This document shows positions 34,121 to 42,720 of a DNA stretch of 64,000 nucleotides, in pieces. The position numbers and the translations under genes were made by a program. The stretch lies in the NCBI GenBank assembly GCA_018992685.1, contig JACVGT010000002.1, forward strand, positions 1 to 64,000, given 5' to 3'. This DNA comes from Theionarchaea archaeon (GTDB lineage Archaea; Methanobacteriota_B; Thermococci; Methanofastidiosales; SZ-28-30). Under the pieces are notes generated by a model, which saw only the letters and a program-made list of their open reading frames with translations, was not told where the DNA came from and searched no databases. Every line of letters begins with the position of its first letter. Positions within the stretch are counted from its first letter, which is position 1.

Positions 34121-36979
34121 ATGATCACCCATCCAAAGATCCTCTACTTGTTCTCTGGACCTCTGGTAGCCTTGGACGGCAGCCCTCTTGACGTGCTGGA
34201 TTTGAAAACGGAACGTGATATCATTGTGAGAGAGGTTTCTGCCTGTGAGATGACATGTTCACTCCGAATCGGGTATGCAACCATAGAAGAACTTGCCAAA
34301 GGCATTGAAGATGGATTCAACATTCTGCATATAAGTACACATGGCAGAGCGGAATGTCTCCTATTTGAAGATGGGAAGGGCGGAAGTCAGCCTGTCACAG
34401 GCGAGTACCTCAAGAGAGTGATAAGCACAAAAGGGTTACTTGAGTTGATCATCATCAGTGCCTGCCATTCAGAAGAGATTGGTGCAATGCTGGCAGACGC
34501 AGGTGTTCCACATGTTGTGGCTATCAGGCGCGATTCCTCTGTAGTAGATCAGTCAGCCATTCTCTTCACAACCCACTTCCTTCGCAATCTCTTTCGGGGA
34601 AGTTCTGTACAGAAAGCCTTTGAAATGGCTTCCCTGCTCGTAGAAGGGAACCCTGAATTGATGAAGATGAAACAACGTCTTGAGGTCATTGCCTACAGAA
34701 AAAAAGGGACATTCATTCCAGAAGAAAAGAAATTCATTCTACTTCCCACAGATGCTGCCCACCACGATCCTCTCCTCTCTCAAGAAGTCCCCTCAGGTAC
34801 CGTGACAATTGAAGAGCCCCCGGTTTCACCCTCGAATCTTCCCACAAAGCCGCAGTTCTTTGCAGGTCGACTTGAGGAGATGCATACCATCATCAACGAA
34901 CTCATTCAGGGTAGGTTTGTCACCCTGACAGGAGTGGGAGGCATTGGAAAAACAACGGTAGCTCTTGAGGTGGCACGATGGTTTTCTTCCAGGAGGGTTT
35001 TTCCTCATGGAATCTACTACATAGACCTCCGGCAGACTGATACTGCAGATGGAGCCCTTGATCTCTTGTGTTCAGCTCTCAAAGTACAGGTTTCTCGGCT
35101 CCAGAACGTTATCACCTACCTGGCGGACCGTCGCTGCTTGCTGCTTTTTGATAATGCAGAGGATGTTCTCTGGCACAATGAGAAAGACCTGCAGCATCTC
35201 TTCAACACAGTCCTGAAGACTACTCCCCACTCCACGATGTTGATAACAAGTCAGAGACCGGTTGGAGGCAACCTGCATGAACCCGAACATGTGTGCAGAA
35301 TATTTCCACTGGAACAGACATATGCTTGGATGCTTTTCTGTGCCACCACAAAGAGGAGGATTTTGCCCGATGAATGTGAATCGCCCCTCTTTTCTGCCCT
35401 CCTTGCCCGATTGGGGGGACACCCCTTATCAATTGTATTAACAGCACGTCAACTTGCTCCCGGGGTGACTCTGGAGGACATATACGAAAGGATTGAGACA
35501 TACAAGGCCGCAGCAATCAAAATAAAGCATCGTACAGATAGAATCCTGGACCACGGAGAAAGCCTCATGACAGCTCTGGCTTCTGCCTACCACATCTTGT
35601 CAGATCGAGCACAGATACTCTTTCAAGTGCTTTCCCTTCTTCCAGCGGGTGCCAGACGTGATATACTGGAAGAAATCTGGGGCAACCCAGTCTGGGAGCA
35701 CGTACAAGAACTCAATGATGCTTCCCTGGCAGAAGTGAGAAGCAGACGGGTGACTCTGCTGCCTCCAGTGCAACTATTTGCATTCACTGTTCTTGCTGAG
35801 GAAGTCAAAGAGTACTATGGTCCCAGAATCGTGGAAGCTATGGGGACATATGCCAAGACGCTGTACAAGGGCCACACCACAGAGGATTCGAGAGAATACC
35901 GGATTCTCTTTACTGTAGAAGAGCCAACCTTCCGAGCTATTCTAGACCTTCCCGATGAATCATTTCAAGCAGGGAAGAATGGTTCATTCCTTGGGTTCTT
36001 CGGAGCTGAACTCATTTACTTATATATTTTCCATAATCGGTGGAAAGAAGCAGAAACCATTGGTTCTAGGATACTGTCTCATCTTGGACGATGTGAGGAT
36101 TTTCAGGGTGAAGCACATGTTCTTGTAGCCCTGGGGGTCCTTGCTTTTCGAACAGGAAACCTTGAAGAAGCTAGGACAAGGTATGAAAAAGCTCTCAAAA
36201 CATACCAGAATATCCACGCGAGAATGGGAGTCGCAAATGCGTTTTGGGCACTGGGCGATCTTTTCTTTAGAACAGGAGATTTCGAAGAGGCTCAAAGGCG
36301 ATTTGAAGAAGCTCTGGATATATACCAGGAGATTGATGTGAATCTTGGTAAAGCAAATGCCTTCTTACGTTTAGGGATGCTTACTTTTCTAACAGGCAAT
36401 TCTGAAGAAGCTCAAGAACGGCTTGGAAAGGCCCTGATGATCTATCGATATATTCACGTCGAAATCGGTGAAGCAAACACTCTCCGCATACTGGGAGATG
36501 TCGCCATGTGGACAGGTGATGTGGACGCAGCCCACATCCAGTACCAGAAAGCCCTGAGAATCTATGTGCACAACAGCGTGAAGGATGGTGAAGCGCGTGC
36601 CCTGGTTCACCTAGCCCGGTGGGCCGCTCTTACAGGCAGAAGTGAGCACATGCAGACGTATCTTGATGATGCATTCACAATATATAGGGAGATAGAAGAC
36701 CTTGATGGACTGGCCCACGCGCACTTGGTAAAAGCGCTTCTCTTTCTCAAGACTCACAATACGATCAAAGCAAGGCGCCAACTCGATTTTTGTTCATCTA
36801 TCCAGGAAAAAACGTGCCAACATTCTGAAACAGCCCAATGGCTCATTACGTATGCAGACCACTTCATGTACTGTAAAGAAGAAGCAGTATTGTGTTTGGA
36901 ATATGCAGAGGAATTTGCCATGATGGCACGAAATCTCTACCTTCTTGGCAGAATAAGAGAAAAACAGGCATTGCTGTGA
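34121..36979 (+). CDS. CHAT protease-NB-ARC-TPR (STAND) protein
   Basis: A 952-residue multidomain signalling protein. Residues 1-200 are a CHAT caspase-like domain with catalytic His74 (NILHISTHGRAE) and Cys115 (IIISACHSEEIG). An NB-ARC/AP-ATPase follows: FFAGRLEEM start, P-loop GVGGIGKTT at 271-279, Walker B RCLLLFDNAED, sensor-like TMLITSQRP and GGHPLSIVLTARQL in the GxP region. The C-terminal third has about six TPR units with the phrases FRTGNLEEARTRYEKALKTY and FRTGDFEEAQRRFEEALDIY. STAND ATPases of this form oligomerise when the repeat domain detects a trigger, then activate the effector; comparable bacterial and archaeal proteins act in antiphage defence. Start fixed by GGAGGT. It converges on the next gene with three bases between. 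Confidence 0.9.
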   Translation: MITHPKILYLFSGPLVALDGSPLDVLDLKTERDIIVREVSACEMTCSLRIGYATIEELAKGIEDGFNILHISTHGRAECLLFEDGKGGSQPVTGEYLKRVISTKGLLELIIISACHSEEIGAMLADAGVPHVVAIRRDSSVVDQSAILFTTHFLRNLFRGSSVQKAFEMASLLVEGNPELMKMKQRLEVIAYRKKGTFIPEEKKFILLPTDAAHHDPLLSQEVPSGTVTIEEPPVSPSNLPTKPQFFAGRLEEMHTIINELIQGRFVTLTGVGGIGKTTVALEVARWFSSRRVFPHGIYYIDLRQTDTADGALDLLCSALKVQVSRLQNVITYLADRRCLLLFDNAEDVLWHNEKDLQHLFNTVLKTTPHSTMLITSQRPVGGNLHEPEHVCRIFPLEQTYAWMLFCATTKRRILPDECESPLFSALLARLGGHPLSIVLTARQLAPGVTLEDIYERIETYKAAAIKIKHRTDRILDHGESLMTALASAYHILSDRAQILFQVLSLLPAGARRDILEEIWGNPVWEHVQELNDASLAEVRSRRVTLLPPVQLFAFTVLAEEVKEYYGPRIVEAMGTYAKTLYKGHTTEDSREYRILFTVEEPTFRAILDLPDESFQAGKNGSFLGFFGAELIYLYIFHNRWKEAETIGSRILSHLGRCEDFQGEAHVLVALGVLAFRTGNLEEARTRYEKALKTYQNIHARMGVANAFWALGDLFFRTGDFEEAQRRFEEALDIYQEIDVNLGKANAFLRLGMLTFLTGNSEEAQERLGKALMIYRYIHVEIGEANTLRILGDVAMWTGDVDAAHIQYQKALRIYVHNSVKDGEARALVHLARWAALTGRSEHMQTYLDDAFTIYREIEDLDGLAHAHLVKALLFLKTHNTIKARRQLDFCSSIQEKTCQHSETAQWLITYADHFMYCKEEAVLCLEYAEEFAMMARNLYLLGRIREKQALL

Positions 36980-36982
36980 TAT

Positions 36983-37894
36983 TCAACTCCCTGGATCGTC
37001 CCTGTCTGAGGGAGGCTGGGGGAACGGCTCTGAAAGATTCTCTATGAACTTTCTAACATCCTCAACCAGCTCTGGTGCACTATCAATCTTGTCATTGATG
37101 CTGAAGAGTCCCACTGCTTCTTCGAAACAGTGGAGAATCAACGTAACCTGGGTGGGATCATCATCTTTCGCTTGTTTCCAGAGAATATTGGCCTCTGTCC
37201 AGAGCCTGTTTGCCCTTCTTCTCAGTCTGTTCGCACGATTCCGGAATTGTTTCTTGAATTCTACTGGAATGCTTCTTTCTTCTCTTGTATCCCTTGTACC
37301 CTCCTGCAGACACTTGGTTTCATGGGCCAGGAGGATATCATACACATGACCAACTATGCCATCTGGATGGGTTTCACCTTCAGCCTTCCAGTTGTTCTTC
37401 GTTACTGCTGTTATCTCTAATCCACACGCTTCCTTAACCAGATCGGCAGAATTCTGTATCATGGGCCTGGAAGCAGACGGGTTATAGCTTGAAAGGTTGG
37501 CCAGTCTTTCAGCAGGTGCTGTGTATCCCTGATACCCGTTGCACAGATACTCCCAGTGTGTTCCCAGCAAATTGAAGTGAGTGGGGATTATATCAGGCTG
37601 CCCCCATCCCTCACGCGCGTAGGAGTCGGTGAGGAATCTTGAAAGAACTTCTGTCATCTCAATGACAATTTCCAGTAGTTCTTTCTCTTTCCCTACTAGT
37701 GTAGAAGTAAGAACCACCATTTCGTCTCTCTTTTCGTCAATGGCACCCATATTGAAAAGCACGGCGTCACCTGTCTTTAATGCTGCAGCAGCCGCTCCTT
37801 TGAGTGCTTCGTCAAAACTCCTCTTGATCTGCTGTTCTATACTGATGATCCTATTTATTTCCAGTTCAATGCTGTTTTCTTTTTGCCTTTCCAT
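36983..37894 (-). CDS. Unrecognised protein convergent with the CHAT-STAND gene
   Basis: A 303-residue, soluble and largely helical protein: an N-terminal coiled-coil-like start (SIELEINRIISIEQQIKRSFDEALK), a central region with HFNLLGTHWEYLCNGYQGY, a very basic helix (KKQFRNRANRLRRRANRLWTEANILW) and an acidic Pro-rich tail. I recognise no family and no catalytic motif. GAGGCGAACTC precedes the ATG. Its 3' end lies three bases from that of the CHAT gene, so the two may form one tail-to-tail accessory unit; it could be a partner or a protease substrate, which is speculation. Confidence 0.6.
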   Translation of the reverse strand: MERQKENSIELEINRIISIEQQIKRSFDEALKGAAAAALKTGDAVLFNMGAIDEKRDEMVVLTSTLVGKEKELLEIVIEMTEVLSRFLTDSYAREGWGQPDIIPTHFNLLGTHWEYLCNGYQGYTAPAERLANLSSYNPSASRPMIQNSADLVKEACGLEITAVTKNNWKAEGETHPDGIVGHVYDILLAHETKCLQEGTRDTREERSIPVEFKKQFRNRANRLRRRANRLWTEANILWKQAKDDDPTQVTLILHCFEEAVGLFSINDKIDSAPELVEDVRKFIENLSEPFPQPPSDRDDPGS

Positions 37895-38050
37895 GAGTTC
37901 GCCTCATATCGAATTGTTCTGATACATTCTCATAATAACAAGTGAGTATTCCTTTAAGAATCTTGGGTTGGAGGAGGTATTCTCATCCTCCCAAGGATTT
38001 CAGAGAACCAACCTGTACAAAAGTCTCAAGGAAAAGCATGAGACATTGGT

Positions 38051-38069
38051 GAAAAAAGGAGAAAAAAGG
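38051..38069 (-). terminator. U-rich terminator after the radical SAM gene
   Basis: Plus-strand GAAAAAAGGAGAAAAAAGG gives two U-runs about 10-30 bases beyond the minus-strand stop at 38080. Confidence 0.45.
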
Positions 38070-38079
38070 ACTCCCTGGT

Positions 38080-39126
38080 CTAATCAGTCACCAAGATGTG
38101 TTCCAGTTCCTGCCAGCACCGCGGATCTTCTCCAAGGAAGTCGCCCGTTGCAGAAGCAGCTCCTCTACAGCCTCCGCAGGCGAATTTGTACTTACAGCCA
38201 CCACATTTCCCTTCAAGTGCTGATCTGGAATGGCGAAAATTATCTAGAAGTTCATTCTCAAACCAGATTCTTTCCACGTTCTCTCTTGTGGCATCAGCCA
38301 CAGAGATGGGGAAATAAGGACAGAGCTGCACAATCCCCTGAGGGTTGATGTAGAGCAGCGTAAAAGCAATCGAGCAACCAGTAACTGCTATCCCCTGCAT
38401 GAGATCTGAATCAATGTCTATCTCTTTCTGTCTGGTCTCGTTCACGAACATCTCAGGGAAGGGGTCACTGAACCCAACCCTCATATTCAATTCTTCACCC
38501 GTTTCCCATATTCTCTCGCACAGCCTCCGGTACTGATCCGCATCCACCATCCTATTTGTAGCTCGTCCCACTGGAACGAGATACCGGAAATTGAATATCC
38601 TGACGCCAATGCTATCTACAAATCGCATGAGAGCTTCAGGTTCATCTTCTCCCTGATGAAAATATGTCATCCGGACAGCCACTGTGGCATCACTTTCCAC
38701 GAGAAGGTTTAATGCCTGGACAGTCTTTTCAAAAGATCCTCTGCCCCGTACAGAATCGTGTATTCCTGGAGTTGCCCCTTCCATGCTGACATTGAACCCC
38801 CGGACTGTTTCTAAGAGCCAGTCAATTCTCTCAGGAGTTATCAAGGTTGCATTGGTGAGAAGCTCAACGTGATTTCCAGGCAGGTTGTCTCTAATGTAGG
38901 AGAGAATCTCCTGGAGGTCAGCTCTCATGAGAGGTTCCCCTCCTGCCATCGCAAGGGCTGCATGTGGTGAAAGAGAGTGTATCTGATTCAGCAGTGATAC
39001 AATTTGCTGATATGTCAAGTCTGCCGCAGTCTTGTCCAGGACACTTGCCCGACAGTGTTTGCATGCCAGGTTACACTGGCTTGTAATGTCCATCTGGACA
39101 ATTCTTGGTGGGTATTGCCATTTCAT
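38080..39126 (-). CDS. Radical SAM/SPASM-type peptide maturase
   Basis: A 348-residue radical SAM enzyme. The 4Fe-4S motif C-x3-C-x2-C is in SQCNLACKHCRASV (from about residue 17), the SAM-binding GGE motif in AMAGGEPLM. The C-terminal region carries a Cys set typical of SPASM/Twitch domains: LCPYFP, KCGGCKYKFACGGCRGA and a final DPRCW. This layout is shared by PqqE/anaerobic maturases and the NirJ/AhbC/AhbD haem branch; PVGRA and GDFLGEDPRCW recall the latter. Directly upstream is a small gene with repeated CGGC motifs and no haem genes are present, so I favour a peptide substrate. Start ATG follows GAGGTGATGAA. Confidence 0.87.
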   Translation of the reverse strand: MKWQYPPRIVQMDITSQCNLACKHCRASVLDKTAADLTYQQIVSLLNQIHSLSPHAALAMAGGEPLMRADLQEILSYIRDNLPGNHVELLTNATLITPERIDWLLETVRGFNVSMEGATPGIHDSVRGRGSFEKTVQALNLLVESDATVAVRMTYFHQGEDEPEALMRFVDSIGVRIFNFRYLVPVGRATNRMVDADQYRRLCERIWETGEELNMRVGFSDPFPEMFVNETRQKEIDIDSDLMQGIAVTGCSIAFTLLYINPQGIVQLCPYFPISVADATRENVERIWFENELLDNFRHSRSALEGKCGGCKYKFACGGCRGAASATGDFLGEDPRCWQELEHILVTD

Positions 39127-39150
39127 TTCATCACCTCTGGTTGTGTGGAT

Positions 39151-39175
39151 AAAAAAACGGGGGCATGAAGCCCCC
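39151..39175 (-). terminator. Hairpin terminator between the peptide gene and its maturase
   Basis: On the minus strand GGGGGC-TTCAT-GCCCCC is followed by G and seven Ts, a classic intrinsic terminator shape. It lies nine bases after the peptide-gene stop and 25 bases before the maturase ATG. It would let the short peptide mRNA outnumber the maturase mRNA. Confidence 0.7.
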
Positions 39176-39183
39176 CACTCTAG

Positions 39184-39432
39184 TTACTTCGGCAAAATGC
39201 AGATATCGCATCCGCCACATGGCCCCTGCAAGTCGGGATAGAATGGCCGTAGAGGATGAATCGTCTTCAGTTTCTGCAACCTGTCTTCAATATCCATCTT
39301 CTTTGGCTCTCCTATGACAAGGTCGCATCCTCCACATGGACCTTGAGCTGCGTACACCGGGATCTTGTTTTGTTTCGCATGTTCCAAGGCATCTATCAAC
39401 TCTGATACAGAGTAGTGTTTGTTTGTATCCAC
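39184..39432 (-). CDS. Candidate RiPP precursor with two QGPCGGCD repeats
   Basis: An 82-residue peptide. I choose the GTG at 39432 because GGAAGTGAT lies five to six bases upstream; the ORF-track TTG is 15 codons earlier. The leader-like N terminus (HYSVSELIDALEHAKQNKIPVY) is helical and charged. Then come two near-identical units: AAQGPCGGCDLVIG and, at the C terminus, LQGPCGGCDICILPK, separated by a charged linker. Short size, internal core repeats, Cys-rich core and position directly before a radical SAM/SPASM gene are hallmarks of ribosomally made, enzymatically modified peptides. I recognise no named RiPP class. The alternative is a small metal-binding protein whose CxxC motifs bind zinc or iron. 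Confidence 0.72.
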   Translation of the reverse strand: MDTNKHYSVSELIDALEHAKQNKIPVYAAQGPCGGCDLVIGEPKKMDIEDRLQKLKTIHPLRPFYPDLQGPCGGCDICILPK

Positions 39433-39839
39433 GTTAATCACTTCCTTTCTTGCTGTGAGGTTGCTCTCTTTCCACAATGCAACCTCATACAGACACGTAT
39501 CTGGGTTCCTCTTCTTTCATGAATGTTATTATGGAGGATTAGACAACTCTTGGACAAAAAGGTTAGATTCATCAGGCCAGTTTTGACATTTTTCAGCAAA
39601 AATCATACATCTGAGGTATTGAAAATTCAAATAACCTGTTTCTAGAGACATAATGAACTAGATAATTCAATTGCCTGGATTGAGCATTGAGAACGAATGT
39701 CTAGGAATGTTAATTGTGAGGCCCTCGCTCGACTGTCATTTGAAAACATCAAGGCTTTCTGGGGACAACATCGAGGGATCATGGTATCATTAGGCGAGTT
39801 CCGGTGCCAGAAGCAGGTCTTCAATTGCAGGAAACACAG
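39433..39839. other. Spacer upstream of the peptide gene; no gene seen
   Basis: About 400 bases with no credible coding frame; the one 60-codon ORF has no ribosome-binding site or family features. A weak TATA-like CCATAATAAC on the plus strand near 39526-39535 (read on the minus strand) could drive the peptide gene with a leader of about 70 bases. Confidence 0.4.
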
Positions 39840-40928
39840 CTAATCCACATCTTCTGCAGCAATGCTGTCCCGATAGTTCTTCTTGATCCAGAGGTTCCGC
39901 ACAGGAATCAAGAGCCGAAATGCACCATTCAGGACTGGATTCGAAAATCTAATTGAAGCTTTTTTTTCCAGAAGAGTGCAGCCAATACGACGTTTCACAA
40001 TATAGGTTGTTGGACCGAAGTACATTCGTTTGCATCCTCGTCTGATCATTTCTCGAACTACCTCATAGCAAATGTTGAAGTAGGCATTATATTCTCTTCC
40101 GTATGTCTTTTCCACTCCAGAAATTGCCATAGATGCCAGATCGCCATCAAAGAAATAAATCCAGTATCCAAGCAATTTGTCCTCAAGGTAACAGCGCAGG
40201 ATGAACGCATAGTCACCAACATACTTTTCAAGTCCCTTGTAGAAATTCGAAGTGAAAGAAAGAGGATAGTTGTGTCCGTGTTCCAGAAGGTTGTCTCTGT
40301 GGAAACTAAATAGGAATTCTGCATCTGAGAAATCCTGGGAATGTTCCAGCCGAATTCCTCGTCTTTCTCCCTGGTTCAGAGTGTGTCGTATGTTCTTCTT
40401 TGATTTCCTCGGTAGTGATTTCAGGTAGTCCTTGAACGTCTTCCACCGGACATCAAGATATGTTGAGGGCGAGACCTCCAAGAGAGAGGTTTTTTTCTTG
40501 AGAAAGGACACATACGGCTCGTTGTCCACGTTGGCAATGACGATGGCTTTGGTGTGTTCCTTCCGTGCGGCATCCATCATGCTACCGTACAAAAGCGAGA
40601 GGATTGGTTCAGCAGGTTCCCCCTCTTTCACATGAATGCCGATTTCATCTGAGAAGGGGCACAAACAGGCGAGGCTTGACACATACACCCCTAGGATCGC
40701 CCTGTATGACAGAAAACAGACTGCAGATCCCACAAGCTGATCGTCCCGAGTGACGGTGAGGAAGTATGGGGAAATGCCTTCCCGGAGAGAATGCTCCAGG
40801 AGCTCCATCCACCTGTAGGTGTGGAAGGTTCTATTATTGACCACATTGTCCCATTCCTCTCGGGGAATCTCACTAATGTGATGGTGAACATGGGCTGTAA
40901 GGTTCATGGCTCTTTCACTATCCTTCAT
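39840..40928 (-). CDS. FemAB/GNAT-like aminoacyl or acyl transferase
   Basis: A 362-residue soluble protein of the FemAB/BioF2-like branch of the GNAT superfamily. It has a tandem fold with the recognisable segments FHTYRWMELLEHSL, KSLPRKSKKNIRHTLNQGERRGI, FLFSFHRDNLLEHG, and a second GNAT core (LGYWIYFFDGDLASMAISGV; NICYEVVREMIRRGCKRMYFG). Relatives transfer amino acids or acyl groups to cell-envelope or peptide acceptors. A TATA at 40951-40960 makes the ATG at 40928 leaderless. It is the first gene upstream of the candidate RiPP locus on the same strand, separated by about 400 bases; a role in that locus is possible but unproven. Confidence 0.7.
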   Translation of the reverse strand: MKDSERAMNLTAHVHHHISEIPREEWDNVVNNRTFHTYRWMELLEHSLREGISPYFLTVTRDDQLVGSAVCFLSYRAILGVYVSSLACLCPFSDEIGIHVKEGEPAEPILSLLYGSMMDAARKEHTKAIVIANVDNEPYVSFLKKKTSLLEVSPSTYLDVRWKTFKDYLKSLPRKSKKNIRHTLNQGERRGIRLEHSQDFSDAEFLFSFHRDNLLEHGHNYPLSFTSNFYKGLEKYVGDYAFILRCYLEDKLLGYWIYFFDGDLASMAISGVEKTYGREYNAYFNICYEVVREMIRRGCKRMYFGPTTYIVKRRIGCTLLEKKASIRFSNPVLNGAFRLLIPVRNLWIKKNYRDSIAAEDVD

Positions 40929-40950
40929 GGAAGACTCTTCTCATTTCTCC

Positions 40951-40960
40951 TCTTAAAAGG
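40951..40960 (-). promoter_or_regulatory. TATA box for the FemAB-like gene
   Basis: The minus strand reads CCTTTTAAGA, centred about 27 bases from the ATG at 40928, implying a leaderless mRNA. Confidence 0.5.
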
Positions 40961-41070
40961 TTTGGTCTCAGCCATTCAGGGCAACCTACCCGCATTCTCT
41001 GTGGATAGAACGCTCAGGTCTGCAGTGAACCTAGTTCTGACGAAAAGGTGAGAGGAGTGGAATGAAAAAG

Positions 41071-41081
41071 GTTATTATATG
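41071..41081 (+). promoter_or_regulatory. TATA box for the membrane acyltransferase gene
   Basis: GTTATTATATG predicts a start near 41103, giving a very short leader that overlaps the GGAGG before the ATG at 41111. Confidence 0.45.
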
Positions 41082-41110
41082 CCAAGGCCAGCTTTTGTCG
41101 GAGGAATCAC

Positions 41111-42643
41111 ATGATACGCACAGCATCATTTACTCGTGCTTTCCTTGAAACAGGACTGCCTGTCTGGCTACTTTTTGCTGCATTGCAGGTGGTTCAGGAA
41201 AATCGATCCCCCGGGATTATCGTCTTTTTCGCTCCTGTGTGGGGTGCTATTCGCCTTACCCAGCCCGATGGCTCATCCTGGAAGCGGCTGGAATACTACG
41301 TCAGATTCTGTTTGCTTCATGTTGCTGCAATGCTTGTGGTGATGTATGCAGCTGGATACGTCTCCTACGTGGCGGGGGCAATTCCAGAGCCACCCTCATG
41401 GACTTCTTTTAGCACTAACACATTTCTCTTGCTGACGATGATTATTATTCCGTTCGTTGCAGTGCGTGGGCTGCTATTCTTATGTGATTCATCTAGAGAA
41501 CCAGGATTTCCAGCGCAGTCCTTCTCAGAAGAAAGAGGAGAAAGAACCAGAATATTCGCTTTTGATGCAGTACGTGGGTGGGTGATGATCTTCATGGCCC
41601 TGGATCATGCGATGTACTTCTGCTATGTGCACATTTTTGCTGAAGGGTTTCAGAATTTACGGCCAGATCCCCTGCCTGATGCCATCCACTATTTGACCCG
41701 ATTTGTCACCCACTACTGTGCCCCGACATTTATCTTCTTGGCTGGCGTGAGCGTAGCTCTCTATGGTGCATCACGCAGATCATATATGACAGAGGGGCGC
41801 ATCACGAGACATCTGGTGACCCGGGGTGTTCTTCTCATCCTCTTACAGATGGTACTTGTGAACTGGGCATGGGGGTTCACCATCAGGGCCGGGCAGACTC
41901 TTGTGTACTTTGGAGTCCTGGCATGCATTGGATCAGGACTCGTCATACTGGCTCTCATAAGACGCGCCCCCTGCTCTCTGGTGATCATTGGCTCCGTGAT
42001 GTTACTGTTGATGATTCCGGTATTACTGAGTACCTTCGCTGTGCAGCCGGGAGCTGATCAGCCGCTTCTTGAAATCCTCCTGCAACCTGACACTGAAGGA
42101 TGGATTAGTTCTCTCTACCCAATTCTTCCCTGGTTCGGCGTTATGGGGCTGGGATACGGGGTCGGAGTGGTAGTAAGCAGAAAGCCCGAAAAGACCACGA
42201 GAGTGTTCCTGGTACTGGGGATTATTTTGCTGGTATCCTGGATTCTATTACGATTGGGTGGCGGCTACGGAAATCTGACCGTGTATCAGGGTGGAGACTG
42301 GAGGGATTTCATGCTCATGTCCAAGTATCCGCCCAGTCTCGTTTTCCTATGCTGGAATGTGGGGGGCATGGCACTGGCTATAGCTGTGCACAACTATTTC
42401 GGGAGGAGATTGCCTTTCAGAAGATTCTGGGACAGCGTTGTCCTCTTCGGTCAAACACCTCTATTCTTTTACGTGGTTCACCTGTACCTATACAGGACGC
42501 TTTCCCTGATCCCCGTTCTCAGAGGTTCCCTGGCTGCAGGATACGTGGCGTGGCTGGTGGGATTGATGGTGATGATCCTCCTTTGCAGACAGTACCAGAG
42601 GCTGCAGAAAGCTCACCCTGATAGTGTCCTCAAGTATGTATAA
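41111..42643 (+). CDS. HGSNAT/DUF1624-like membrane acyltransferase
   Basis: A 510-residue polytopic membrane protein. After about three N-terminal helices comes the family signature FAFDAVRGWVMIFMALDHAM, with the conserved D-x-x-R-G and the D-H pair, followed by RFVTHYCAPTFIFLAGVSVALYG and about eight further helices. This matches the heparan-alpha-glucosaminide N-acetyltransferase/DUF1624 group, whose members move acyl groups across membranes onto sugars. GGAGGAATCAC precedes the ATG. The N-terminal 130 residues are an additional membrane unit not usual for DUF1624 proteins. Its real substrate is unknown, possibly a surface glycan. Confidence 0.75.
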   Translation: MIRTASFTRAFLETGLPVWLLFAALQVVQENRSPGIIVFFAPVWGAIRLTQPDGSSWKRLEYYVRFCLLHVAAMLVVMYAAGYVSYVAGAIPEPPSWTSFSTNTFLLLTMIIIPFVAVRGLLFLCDSSREPGFPAQSFSEERGERTRIFAFDAVRGWVMIFMALDHAMYFCYVHIFAEGFQNLRPDPLPDAIHYLTRFVTHYCAPTFIFLAGVSVALYGASRRSYMTEGRITRHLVTRGVLLILLQMVLVNWAWGFTIRAGQTLVYFGVLACIGSGLVILALIRRAPCSLVIIGSVMLLLMIPVLLSTFAVQPGADQPLLEILLQPDTEGWISSLYPILPWFGVMGLGYGVGVVVSRKPEKTTRVFLVLGIILLVSWILLRLGGGYGNLTVYQGGDWRDFMLMSKYPPSLVFLCWNVGGMALAIAVHNYFGRRLPFRRFWDSVVLFGQTPLFFYVVHLYLYRTLSLIPVLRGSLAAGYVAWLVGLMVMILLCRQYQRLQKAHPDSVLKYV

Positions 42644-42720
42644 GGGTATCATGGCAATATCACTGCCATTTTCCAGTATGTACTGGAAAACTATTTCAGG
42701 TAGGAATCAGAGAGAACTCT

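Noticed and set aside
39642-39824. 60-codon ORF upstream of the candidate RiPP peptide
   Set aside because: Considered as a second precursor, but it has no repeats, no start signal and shadow-like composition.
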